Shown here piece after piece: positions 26,266-39,015 of a DNA stretch of 64,000 bases; within the stretch, counting starts at the first letter, position 1; each line of letters begins with the position of its first letter. Position numbers and translations under genes: made by a program. Source of the stretch: Spisula solida (Eukaryota; Mollusca; Bivalvia; Venerida; Mactridae); NCBI GenBank assembly GCA_947247005.1, contig OX365953.1, positions 25,542,784 to 25,606,783 of the forward strand, read 5' to 3'. The notes under the pieces are model-generated. The model was not told where the DNA came from. It made no database searches and saw only the letters and a list, made by a program, of their open reading frames with translations.

Positions 26266-27924
26266 TTATCGGAAGACGAAACACCTAATAAGTCATGGAT
26301 GTATCTCACTTTGGGTCATCTAGCTTAACACATTGATCTATAATATAATCAGCAACAATTCATAACAAGTATTTTCCCGTCTCACAACGTGATTCATTTG
26401 AAATCAGTCACCTGTGCAGATAGCGCATCAATTTTTCACTCTATCGAACACTGTGTTGCACTTGCGATGCACATAATTGATACAGCGAATCATTTACACT
26501 ATATATATTATCCAAAAGGATGGATATAATGTTTCCGTTTTTATAACATTGTCATCTTATCAATTCATCATCTGAATTTGTTATACACCTAAATTATCGA
26601 TAACAATTTGCTCGCGGTCGGTGAGAAAGGAAATCCATGTACGACACCAAGTCTTTGCAAAGCAATTACTAAAACTTGTAAGCAACGCGTGCTACATTTC
26701 TTTTCATGTGGCGATAATGTTTCATACGCTTCTTTTATGATACAATTGTATTGCTATCTTTATAGATCGATGCTATTTCAAAATCTGAAACACTTAATTA
26801 AAAGTTTGGTGTTGTTTTGTGTTGATAAAACATGTTCATCAATGCTTGTTAAACGTGATAAGAGACACATTAGAGCTTCACAAAAATGTTCCAAATATAA
26901 TTTCGCAGAACAGTAACGTTTAAATTTCAAAACATAAACCCACAAACTGAAACGCAATAACTTCAATACCGGAAATGTATTATTCCACATTATTTTACGA
27001 TTACATTTAAGTGATATTGATCCTGAATATTACGTCTAGTGAAGACGGGGTCTATGAGTCTGAGATGGGAAACACTGTTTTGCAATGTGGTCTTCTTTCA
27101 GTGTGCGGGGCCCTGATACTACTCTAGAATTCCTTCAGTGTGGGTTCCTGTTTTTTATAACGTTTCAATATCTCCGACAAGCAGTTATATACGTAATAGT
27201 ATCTTTTTGCGGATACATTTCTTGATTGTCTAGGCTCAGAGTTAATGAAATTAAATAGTATCTAATAAATGGCAAAATTATTCTTCGTCATTATTTAATG
27301 TCACATATGAGATAGTTGAAGATATTAAAGCTACGACAAGGTTATGCACTGAATCTCTTACGCGTCTTAGATGTGAGAATGAGTCGCTTTAATTGTTTTG
27401 ATGAAAGTTCTTGAAATAGTTTTTTCAAACATTCATTGGGAAGGCAGAAATTTCCTTGAAAAAGCAGCTTTAACTTGAACCTGACCTTTTTACTGGAACC
27501 GAACGGTTTATATGCCCAAAGAAAAGGGCAGAATTGTAGTATAGTCCGGACTTTTTTTAACTCACAGAACTAATCAGTGAGTTGGAAAGTCACACTTCGC
27601 AATTCAATTTCCAGCTACACACCACTTATGAGCTAGCTATTGAATTTAGCATTCAAATTTTCCGCCTAAATTGCGTGCCCGAATCAATTATCCAGCAAGC
27701 AATGGGGTTGGTATTCAACTTTTATGTACCACAAACTTTCAACTTTCAAACACCAAATAGCAGCAAGTAGAGAGTTGGATATTTAACTTAGGAGTAACGC
27801 GAATTTCCAGTTAAGACCGAATTTGCAGTCAGTAGTGAGTTGGATATTCAACTTTGGAGTAACGCGAATTTCCAGTTGAGACCGAATTTGCAGTCAGTAG
27901 TGAGTTGGATCTTCAATATAAATT

Positions 27925-28584
27925 TAGGAAATAGATCGCTGTTTTGCGTGATATACCGGTGAATAGATAACGGTTTAGAGTTCATACAATGTATGCGTAG
28001 GAATTAATCACGAAGGCCGTAGGCCTGAGTGATTAATAACTATGCATATGAACGACATAATATTATCTATATCTATTCACCGCTATATCACGCAAAACAA
28101 CGATCTATTTGCATTCTACCACGTGTAATTTGTACACATTTAAACGGACTATGTTGTTTGCGAAGTTGGTGAGTTATTTATCATGTTGCTATAGACAACT
28201 TTCGCTGTTCAAAGAATCGTAACGTACGCCCCTGGATTTTTAAGTTTTACTATTAAACTTATGCTTATTTAACGCCAACGTCCAATTACGTATTTCACGT
28301 TAACGCATATGAATTGATACATGCAATAACATGTTGCTAGAATATAAATATAATCGAATAAATAATCAGAAACGCTACGAAAAGAAAATTACGCAAAACG
28401 TCGCGATTTACGGCGACGTCACAATTCATGACGTCATGAAATAAACAAGACGTAAATTTCATTGATAAAAATCGCGAATTATACGCGGGAGATAAATTAA
28501 ACAGCCGAAATTCTACCGTGATATACCGTTTATTAGATAACGCTACAGCTCTATACGTTTACATGGAGCTAAATACAGACAGAA
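27925..28584. mobile_element. Fold-back element in U1
   Basis: About 660 bp interrupts the unit between ATATAAATT and TGAACGTTTAA, which are adjacent in R1 at 5,920-5,935. Its first 180 bp fold back on themselves: AAATAGATCG at 27,929 pairs with CGATCTATTT ending at 28,110, and the centre TAATCAC...AGGCC-GT-AGGCCT...GTGATTA lies at 28,005-28,036. The far end (28,510-28,560) repeats part of the start in direct orientation (GTGATATACCG, TTAGATAACG). The rest is AT-rich with a CG-rich patch at 28,400-28,440. No coding capacity is seen; the superfamily is unknown. Confidence 0.6.
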
Positions 28585-28946
28585 TGAACGTTTAATAATA
28601 GACGTATAAGGAGTGACACGGTATTTTTGTACATATTAAGAGCATCGGATTCCTTACGCCTTGTGTTTAGAACGACTACGGCCATGCACATGGTAATATA
28701 ACTATAGAACTATCGCGATTTAACTGAAATATACCATTGTACTGAGACTTCTTTAATGAGATGGTTTGTGAGATTTGAGCCAGGTTACTCATGTAACAGT
28801 ATCAGGGGAGATCAATTTAACTTGTAAATAGAATATTTTACAATCGATGAAATAATCTAAAGCTGATATATTACTGAGTATATTTATATTATATTACAAT
28901 GATTGGATCAGTACGGCTACTGTAGTCCACGCTGCTGTCGGTAAAG

Positions 28947-29246
28947 TTGAAACGTTTTTCATCAGTCTATTTGTATCAGATTACTACAAATGAAAATAAC
29001 TCGATTTGCATCTTATTACCATACAACAATCGACTTGCTGATGACGGACGTCATTGTGGAGCGGTTATTTCTTCTGTCAGCGATTCTGGGAAAAATCGAA
29101 AATGTCTTAGCAATTACGATGTTATTGGTATTAATGTTGCTGGAAGTGACATAGAGAGATGCAACAATCCGAAGATTGTACTTGCTCTACTATATATAAT
29201 ACGTTGCACCTTTAAAGTATTTGAAACAGGTAATAGTGTCACATAA
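28947..29246 (+). other. Recurrent short reading frame, U1 copy (probably not a gene)
   Basis: An open frame of 99 codons. Its central part recurs in U2 (42,419-42,676) and U3 (61,763-61,990), and decayed in R1. It contains LADDGRHCGAVISSVSD and NVAGSDIERCN with four cysteines, which looks protein-like, but I recognise no domain. Comparing U1 with U3 over the aligned codons I count about eight amino-acid-changing codons, one synonymous change and a lost stop. That is not the pattern of purifying selection. No signal peptide, splice context or promoter could be assigned. It could be a relic exon carried by the repeat, or chance. Confidence 0.3.
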
Positions 29247-29992
29247 TTTCATATATCTGTCTTACCGTGTTTTAACTTTTAGATATTCAATATTTTATGA
29301 ATGCGCACTGAATTGTCGATACACCTAGAGGAAGGGGGGGGGGGGGTTATTCGTAGCAGCAATGGGTGGGGTATTTCTTTACGGTAGGTATTTTGTCTGC
29401 GAAGTTTTTTATGTCCTGGTGGTGTTTGTCCAGGGAAGATTTATCCTGGAAAGAATTTGTCATGGACGATTTTTGGCTGGGGCATATTTCTACCATGGCG
29501 TATTATAGAAAACCAACCTCATGCTACAATAACAATTGCATATTTTACGGATCAATGCCCAAAATGTTCCAAATATTAGAGCGTGTCAGGACGGTGACTA
29601 GAATGTTTGTACACACTCTTATTCATCCAATAAATAATATTGTAGCGCCTCTCTGTAATCACAGAAAATCAAACGTGTCTGGGAATTGATTGCTTTCAAA
29701 TGTACGTATTTCAGCGAATGGTAGACATCATTTTCCTCGCATTTCACGCATCAAAGCGGTATAAGAAAGAACGGATATGGCTTTTACGTAATTCTTTTGT
29801 ACCATTACTTTTATTGTCGGATACAGATATACCAGATTGTGTAAACTGTATAATATGCTTTGTCCCCATGACCTGCTTAAATAATGATACCCCCATCGAG
29901 AAGGCAACGATAATATACTTGTCTATTCGTGCGTAGTTTACGACTTTATTGCCAATATGACATCAGTCGTCACGGACCAGACAAATTCAACA

Positions 29993-30592
29993 CAGGATTC
30001 TAACACGATCCGCGGATTAATCTACATACACATAGAGAAAACCGAACCATGTATTATTACCGCAATAAAACATGGTATCAAATTGGCTGTTACTATTTAC
30101 GCCCCGTATCACGTGACATATCTATGAATGAATGAACGTAAACTTTATAGTAAAAACTTCTACGAGTTGCGATGGCAAGGCAAGTTGCACGAGAATCCAG
30201 TGTTACAGCTATGACGCATCTATTTTTAAAAACTCAAATATACTCTCGAAATAAAGATTCATAAAACTTCTGATAATCAATACATTTATATTTTTCATTT
30301 CATGAAATAGATACATTATACTCGTGTTATTAAAATTGTTTCAATGTTTAAAATGTGTTATTTCCTTCAGAAAATTACGAAGGTCGTTTTCGTTAACGAG
30401 GGAGGTAATTGTACCAGCTAATAAGCCACTCAATTTCAGCGGGAATTATGTTTAATGTCAAATGGGTGAAAATGGAATGCGCGCAGTTAAGTATTTAGAA
30501 TCGAAATAAAAACTCTGTTCTTGTATTTTGTCGGTGAATAAAACACGGGCACTCGTTCGGATGCGGAAAAAAATACGCGAACAGATTTTATA
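29993..30592. other. Unclassified U1-specific insertion
   Basis: About 600 bp separates ATTCAACA from AAATCGTTTAAA, which are nearly adjacent in U3 (63,345-63,365) and U2 (44,250-44,275). No inverted termini or clear target duplication are visible. GAATGAATGAACGTAAAC near 30,127 resembles a short tandem at the 3-prime end of a retroelement read on the minus strand, but this is only suggestive. Confidence 0.4.
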
Positions 30593-31762
30593 AGTAAATC
30601 GTTTAAACGACCTGAAAATAATTATTAAGGATTGAATGCCACGCAATGGAAATACATGTGTAAAAATAATTCACAGTTTTTTAATGGAATATAAAAATAC
30701 ATGTTTGTTAACTCTAATAGATCTATTTATACTTCATCTATTCGTTTTTCATGTAGTTCGATCATAAAGTTTAGCCTCATATGACTGTAACAAGACAGAC
30801 TGTGATCCAAAGCACCACAGTCGATCGTAGAACAGAGCTAGCAAGTAAGGTCCCCGGTAGAAATCTAACATAAGTTTTAAAATGAGGCCCGGATCCATTT
30901 TATCTAACGTTCGAAATGTCTCGTATTCACTCTATCTATATCTTACACATTGGCGTAAACAACACTTGACAGGTGACCAAATTCAGTAGCTGATCCAACT
31001 TGATATGTACATCAACGCCGTAGTTATATGGGCTCCCTACAAAGATGAAATATTACATAAACACATATCAGACAAAATCAGTGTTTAATCATAGTAATTT
31101 TCTTATTTATCCTGTTTTTCAATGCGGTGTCTAGTAACAACATTTTATATAAAATATAATGCTTAGAATTATGTAACCATAGCAACATTTTTTTAATGAA
31201 CATACGTAGTTCGTCATTAGGTGCTTATACGCATCAACTCTGCATGGTTATAGTTTACCGAAGATGAATCCTTGCGGTAGCAAATTATGATGATACAAAA
31301 TGTATGTACGTGTATTGAGCACGATTAGAACATGTCAGCACTGTTGGAAGCCACGGATTTGCGGAGTGAGTTTCAGGCGCGTCCTGAACAGATGTAAAAA
31401 TACAATTACGAATAGACAATCTGATCATAATAAGGATTACCACGTACAACGTATTGGAGTTTAATTGAATGAGACTGACATTTGCAATAGTGTCATGATT
31501 AGAACAATGATGTCAAGTGTCAGATTAATATTAGCATTTCATTAAATCAATGGTAGAAATATCCGGTATGACGTTCGGTATATTAGGAAGATCATGTTCA
31601 CTAGTATTGCAAGCTGTGAATTGTGAATGATTGGATTTAAATTCCTTTTCCATATCTTTACCAATACGAATGAAGTTAGCAGGGTTTAATCATAAAACAT
31701 AACTCATGGTGCGCGTCATACTAAACGTATAATCAGTCTCAAACTATACCTACAAGTACGAG

Positions 31763-33308
31763 AACGGCAGACACTTATTAGGATGACAAGAATGGAAACT
31801 CCGGACAAGCAATAGCGTGACAAGAAAGACGACTCCGGACAATCATAGGCGTGACACGAATGACAACTCCGGACAACGATAAGCGTGACCAGAATAACAA
31901 CTCCGGACAATGACTAGCGCGACAAAAATGACAACTCCGGACAACGAATAGCGTGACAAGAATGACAACTCTAGACAACGATAAGCGTGACCAGAATAAC
32001 AACTCCGGGCAATGGCTAGCGTAACAAGAATGACAACCCCGGACAATGATTAGCTTGACCAGAATGACAACTCCGGACAACGATTAGCATGACAAGAATG
32101 ACAACTCTAGACACCGATAAGCGTCACCAAAATAACAACTCCGGACAATGACAAGCGTGACAAGAATGACAACTCCTGACAATGATTCGCTTGACCAGAA
32201 TGACAACTCCGGACAACGATTAGCGTGACAAGAATGACAACTCCGGACAGTGAATACTGCGACATAAATGACAACCCTGGACAATGATAAGTGTGACCAG
32301 AATAGCAACTCAAGACAATGACTAGCGTAACCAGAATGGCAACTCCGGACAATGACTAGCGTAACCAGAATGGCAACTCCGGACAATGACTAGCGTAACC
32401 AGAATGGCAACTCCGGACAATGACTAGCGTAACCTGAATGGCAACTCCGGACTATGACTAGCGTGACCAGAATGACATCTCCGGAAAATGACTAGCGTGA
32501 CAAGAATGATAACTCCGGACAATGACTAGCGTGACCATAATGACAACTCCGGGCAATGACTAGCGTGACAAGAATGACAACTCCGGGCAATGACTAGCGT
32601 GGCAAGAATGACAACTCCGGACAATGATAAGCGTGACAAGATTGACAACTCCGGACAATGACTAGCGTGACCAGAATGACCACTGTGGACAATGACTAGC
32701 GTGACCAGAATGACAACTCCGGACAATGACTAGCGTGACAAGAATGGCAACTCCGGACAATGACTAGCGTAACCAGAATGACAACTCCGGACAGTAATTA
32801 CTGCGACATGAATGACAACTCTAGACAATTATAAGCGTGACAAGAATGACAACTCCGGACAATGATTAGCGTGACAAGAATGACAACAAAGGACAATAAT
32901 AAGCGAGACGAGAATGCAACTCCGGACAATGAATAGCGTGACAAGAATGGCAACTCCGGACAATTATTAGCGTGACAAGAATGACAACTCCGGACAATGA
33001 TTAGCGTGACCAGAATGACAACTCCGGACAATTATTAGCGTGACAAGAATGACAACCCCGGACAATTATTGGCGTGTCCATAATGACAACTCCGGACACT
33101 GATTAGCGTGACAAAAATGACAACAAAGGACAATAATTAGCGTGACCAGAATGACAACTTCGGACAATTATTAACGTGACAAGAATGACAACTCCGATCA
33201 ATGACTAGCGTCACCAGAATAACAACTCCGGACAATTATTAGCGTGACCAGAATGACAACTCCAGACAATTACTAGCGTGACAAGAATGACATTCCCGGA
33301 CAATGATT
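31763..33308. repeat. 34-bp satellite, about 45 units (U1)
   Basis: Tandem repeat of a 34-bp unit, for example TAGCGTGACCAGAATGACAA followed by CTCCGGACAATGAC. Variants alternate ACCAGAAT/ACAAGAAT and GACTAGCG/GATAAGCG/GATTAGCG. Four neighbouring units at about 32,300-32,435 share AACCAGAATGGCAA and are nearly identical, a local homogenised patch. Degenerate units continue to about 33,354. The overlapping minus-strand open frames arise because the unit lacks stops in that strand and repeats every 34 codons; they are not genes. There are no spacers between units, so it is not a CRISPR-type array. The same site in R1 and R2 holds only about two units. Confidence 0.95.
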
Positions 33309-33490
33309 TCTGCTCCCACTCCTACCAGTGATAAGCGTCACTAGAAAAGCAACTCAGTAATCATCATGGGGTATAAATCATAATCACCAGAACATAATTT
33401 CCAAGCCTTGTTCGAAAATATGTCATCGTGCAGACCAATGTCAGATATCAAATAAATGTCGAAAAGGAACCATTGTGATTTGATTCATGA

Positions 33491-34203
33491 CCTGCGAGCC
33501 TTGAGCGAGCAGGTTTATTGGATAGCATAAAGTAAAAAGTCCATGGAGGAGCACGTGGCCTGTTCTCGATGGTTTACGATTTCAAAAAAAATCAAAAAAG
33601 AAAATGCTTTTTGTAAGAATGTCGTGAACCAGACTAATTCCATTATTCCATGCGGATAACATCGGTCTTTGTCGCATTGCAATAGTTACCGAAGAAATCA
33701 GAACTGTCCGAAATTTCAGTGAGCGCTAGGCAATATTGAGACCATGGATCTAAACAGCAGGTGACTGCAGCTGCACAGGAAAATAGCGCTTCCCAGTCAA
33801 TTGTCATGGAATTATCGGAATTGGTTTATGATCTTTGATATTGTTGAATACTGAAAACATGTCTTATGATATACCTTTTAATGAACTGATACGAGGTTTA
33901 TTTATAAGCTTATAAATATTATATGGAACAATGGAGTCATATAATGCTATTAAGTGTCTTGAAAATTGGTTTGTTATACATGAAATTATTTAACAATTTG
34001 TTGATAAATTTCGTATGTCAAATTATCGTGCATATAGTGTTCCCTATTTGAAAGCTACCGGCCTATCGCGCTTATTTTGTCTCGTAATTTTGAGATTGTC
34101 ATGTTTATATTTATACACATCAGCTGTTGAATTATGCAGATAGAAGGTCGAGGATCCTGTCAATACTCTGTATAATGAAGTCGGTACATCATTCGCTCGC
34201 AGG
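33491..34203. mobile_element. Putative TIR insertion in U1, 713 bp
   Basis: U1 has extra sequence here relative to U2 (46,430-46,440) and R1 (2,285). It starts CCTGCGAGC and ends GCTCGCAGG, a 9-bp inverted terminus; the first 25 bp are also partly self-complementary. ATTTGA-TT-like sequence occurs on both sides but not exactly at the ends, so the target duplication is unsettled. No coding sequence is seen. It could be a hAT-like non-autonomous element, but this is not established. Confidence 0.45.
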
Positions 34204-36249
34204 AACTATTTGACTTGTTATTTCTTGGACATTCATTTTCGCTCTGTAGAAAACATTTGCTCTGGTTAAGAAACAGATGAGACAACATAAAGTTTTGTTA
34301 ATTAGCTTTGCTTGTAAATTATTGGTACAGTTAGTGGTAGTATTGTTTTGGTTCTTTTGCACACTTGTGAATACAGATCTGAATGTCACCATTTCAGGTC
34401 GATACTATCACTATCTTCTTTCAGTTTCTTCTTGTTAATGTCTCTTAGAATTTTGAATGCGACACACCTTCATGCACAACATGCTTTCACTAATAGCGCC
34501 GCGCAAATAATTAAGAAAACGTAGTTCTTTGTTATGCAGCGTGTGTAGAGTACTAGTAGTTATTAAGAACATTATGTCTGCAATTTCATGTTGAACTTGA
34601 GCGAAAAAGTCATTCCCCTTTGTTGCACGAACCCCCACAAATCACTGGTAAATAATATCTTAAATAAGTCTAAGTCACGACATTTATGGTTTACTTGTTA
34701 ACTTTCGTTTGCCTTTTACAGTAATTGAACAAAAAGAACGCTGCATTAGATAAAATATAAAACCATTTAATGCAGGCAAATAGATGTTAAACTACACATA
34801 CAAGCATCTGTTTAAATATAAATGTAGTGTGTATTTGAAAAAATTATGTCCAATAAATAGATTGAAGAGTATATCTGATTGTTTTGAGACTGTGAGACTT
34901 ACTGAACGCTGTCGAACACTGCCGATCTGGCTTTCTTGTTATTGATCCTGGTCCGCCTTTTCAGTGTCACATTATAAAGAACAAATAGCAAGGTTCAGGA
35001 AAACTTCACTGAGGCCTAAGTACTGTAGTCTGGGTGAGGCGCAGTCAATCTGAATGCATCAAATTTGAACAGTAAATTGGGTAACGATAGAGGTTACTGT
35101 TACTCTTAAGGTGAGGTAACCGCTATGTGGGAGTTTTATACTAGGCACAAACTTTACACTCTCTGAAACACCATTCCGTAACATGAGCACAAAGGCGAAG
35201 TGAAATAACCTTTATGAACTATATATTCAAGAACATTTAACGCTCCTTGTCACCAACAGATTCAGCATTTCCGTTCATTTGCGTATTTTCTCATACCGGA
35301 AACGTGTTGGACAGGATATATTTTGTTGAACTTCAAAATCTGTATAAATCAACTAGAAATAGGGTAGAGTTCAATGTCTTCTAAATGTTAAACTGTTTAC
35401 ATCGTAAAAATAACAGGATGAAAAATAACATTGTATATAGACCGTTTTAGGTATATAGGCGCACCATCTTGACAAAAACAGAAAAATGTTTTAGTAACGA
35501 TCCTAATATATCTGTATGTTTTAACACAGGAATTTGAAGTTCTATCGATAAAAAATCATAGCAGTCGACCCATTCAAAATAACTATATCTATAATGAAAC
35601 AGAGTGCAACATTTTCCCCCTCAAATATGAAATATTGTAGCAATTGCAAAAAACAAGACACAGTTGATAAAAGTAGCTCATTCAACGAAGAATAATTTTA
35701 TGCATCTTATTAAAGCAATGGAAGTATGGACACTAAAACCTTTTTCTCATCAGTTGTATTATCAGAGGCTGAGACGGAGCGAACACCAGACCGTTGTGTG
35801 ACGTGTGTCGTCAACATCTCGCATTCACAGCGGATGCTCTAGATACCACTGAGTTAAACAAATATATCCAGCCTACTCGTACATGTTAGTACTAACCCCA
35901 AAATGAAATCCAGGAAAATTGGAAGTGTCTGATCGACAGGAAGAATGAACAAAGACTGAAGGATGAAATCGTTCTTGTTTCTTTGATGAACACAACGTCC
36001 TGTTGGATACACGAGTACACCAGGTTCATATGTTATGGGTGCAATGTTTGGGAAACATCAACATTTCACTGTCAAAGGAGGCAATTTCCTCAAAAGTTGC
36101 AATATATCAATGGTCGGTTGCATTACAGGAAAGTATTTAAATCATTTCAGATATCCGATACCATTATAGGAAAGATGGGTGAAAGACAATATGCACATCT
36201 GACACTGATTGTCCAAATCAACCGTACTGATTATTTGCAAGTTCTAAGG

Positions 36250-39015
36250 AATTGTATGTATCAAAGAGTAATGTATTTAAGTACGTACTTCTACAGTTCG
36301 AGAGTTTTCAAGAACCATTATGCATTTTAAAACCCAACAAAGCCGATATTTATAAGTTCCATGGAGAGGCATCTTGTTATAAATATTTTGAGCTTTATCA
36401 TATGTTATATTGTATTATATGCTATATTGACATATGTTATATTAGTATTTGTTGTGTCATATAAATCGTATATTAAAAATAATGGCTTTATATTTATACG
36501 ATTTTGTTTCATGTATATGGTCAATATATCCAAGACATTCTCTTTACGTAGATGTAGATGCTATTGTTGAAGTACCCTAGCGAGTAATTAATGTTTCAAC
36601 AATAACACATTTAAAGTATTTTATAGAATTACGCGACATTACATGAATGCTACATTAATGCTATTTTAAAGTTGTTTCATGTAGTCTATACATGTTTGTT
36701 TTGTCACCTATCAATTTTCTACAACGTTCACTCTGCTATTAGGGAAGTATTCGACAAACAGTGCATGATTTATAATCGATGATAAAGAAATACATGTGTT
36801 GAATGAGCTTCAATGTTCAGTTTTACAGTTAATTTCAAAGTTAATAAACTCACTAAACGTTAAAACGAGTTCTACAATTGACCTCTCCTAGTTGAGACAT
36901 TTGCGTAAAATGGAGCCTCGAACACAATCATAAGTGTGGCATTCTTCTAAAGGTCTGTCAGATTTAGATGTCTGGAAAACCTGTAATTCCAGACACACAG
37001 CTGATTAAAAAAGAAAAAATGCATACCAAATAGCATGTCTTAATACGGTGTAAATTGACGGTTAGTACCAAGCGACGGTTGGAAAGTCTTCAAATAAAGC
37101 ACGTAATGTTGGTGCAGTGATATTGATCCTCTACATATAATATCGTCCATTACATTAAAATAGAACGTTCTTCTCAGTTCCACACACAGTTTATTGAAAA
37201 GTCTAACAAATCTTATAGTGCTGAATTATCATTTGTAAAACTCAATTTCTGTATGATTGTCACCCAATTTACAATATTTGTACTTGGTGATGGTCTCTGA
37301 TCAAAATCTGTTCTAGACTTGTGTTATCTGATTTCTAGAGCCCTGTTGAGAGGGTAATAATGAATAAAGAGACATATTTTCAGTATTAGAAACTTATGTA
37401 ATAATGTAACAATTAGAATTAAACAATATATAAAGGATGTGGTTTCGTAAAAAATATATTATTTAAATATTTTAATACACATATGAACAGAATGACATTA
37501 CAATATCACGAAAACACAAAATACAGCAAGTTAGTAATATAATTTAATAGTTCTGATTGGTTACCCGCAGCATTTTCGTAAGTGCTATGGTATCTTGAGA
37601 AGTTACACGGTACCAAGTGCGATATTATCGGCTATGTGACAGCCTACAGTTCTATAAGCACATACTATTTTATGCGAAACATGCAATATGCTGCTCACCT
37701 GTCGGATGCATGGGGTAATGGCTTATCGTTATTCTTACAAAAAAGAGCTTTATCCAGAGTTGTAACTTTTATACGTATCTTATCTATATAAGTATCGCCT
37801 ATGTTCTTGTAGATCAGAGGAATTATAAGAGGTGTTTGCGTACAAAGTCTGATAGTAATGTGTGAGCTTATCGAACTGCAAACGACTTATTGTATCACTT
37901 ATAATGTTTAGTAGTACAATACGTAACTTTTGTGTGGTTCTTTGTAAACTTATGTGATACATGTACATTAACAAATGAACAAACTGAATACATTTTTAAA
38001 AGTCTCTACTGTAGTAAATTATATTTAGTTGACCATTGACAATGTATTAATGTATGCATGTGTACATGTATTATGTTTTCTAGCATTAAGTATAATGCCT
38101 ACCTAGGGTAATTCAAATACACCGTAAGCTGTAGAAATGTTCCTATAAACCATGTGTATAACCTACTGTCCTCATACTTTCAAGATGTGTTTCAAATCTC
38201 TGTAAATGACAGTTTATTGAATTCATTTGCGTATAAATCTGCGTTAACAAAACATGCTGGAATATATGGACATAGTATAAATCATGCTACAATATATTAA
38301 CATGGTGTAGTACAGGTCAAATAAAGTATAATTTGAAGTTGCGTTGTGTCTGAGCTGTTTTATTATAAAGTCGTCTATTTGTAGATTTGGGCATTGTGTC
38401 GTGTAATTGTGTTACGTGATGTTTTCTGTGCTCGGCTGTTTAAGTTGAGTGCTGCCTTCACTCACTGTCCAATCATCTATTACATTCTTTTATTAAACTA
38501 TGTGGTTAACTTGTATTGTAACGTCTGTCACTTGCAGAATTTAGTTATGTGTTATTAAGTATAACAGCCGGACTGAATACGAAATATTCCCTCACGACAT
38601 AGACCTGCAAATTGATATTAGATTGTTGGATACATGGTAGGGTAGATCCATAACATATTTTGACTTTCATTTCTATCAATAAATTCTTATTACTGAGATT
38701 TATTGCTCTACTAAAGATATTGGCCAACTCTAAGGCATTTGCTACATCAGAACAATCCCAATCATATATGTATGATACAATTTGCCATACTGTACATTAT
38801 CGCTTGATTGAGTTTGTTTCACAGTGTATTTATGTATGAAGTTTGGTCGAATGAAGGAACGAATCAAGTTGAAAGGACCGAATGAAGAACTTGTTAAATA
38901 ATGTATAAATAAAGTCGTAAATAGGTTTCGTCTGTTACCATCCCTCGAAATATTGTTTCTTTGTTTTACAATTGAGTGAATATGTAGTATTGGTGTAACA
39001 ACATTGACTACTATA
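36250..39015 (+). repeat. Distal segment of U1, no gene seen
   Basis: This interval aligns collinearly with U2 48,530-50,940. Shared landmarks are TTTCATGTAGTCTATA (36,680 and 48,970), the AGTTGAGTGCTGCCTTC stretch (38,440 and 50,505) and the CACGACATAGACCT stretch (38,593 and 50,656). R1 1-577 is its reverse copy. AT-rich with many short open frames, none conserved as a frame between copies. No RNA gene or promoter is recognised. Confidence 0.7.

Noticed and set aside
29334..29346. Run of 13 G as a possible regulatory G-rich element
   Set aside because: A simple homopolymer at a site where other copies have GGAAGGG; slippage or sequencing error is enough.
31716..33031. Overlapping minus-strand open frames with VVILVTL and SCHSCHA repeats
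   Set aside because: They coincide exactly with the 34-bp satellite, are open in several frames at once and have no unique sequence or start context.
31763..33308. CRISPR-like array
   Set aside because: Units are contiguous without spacers, the context is animal repeat DNA, and no cas gene is present.
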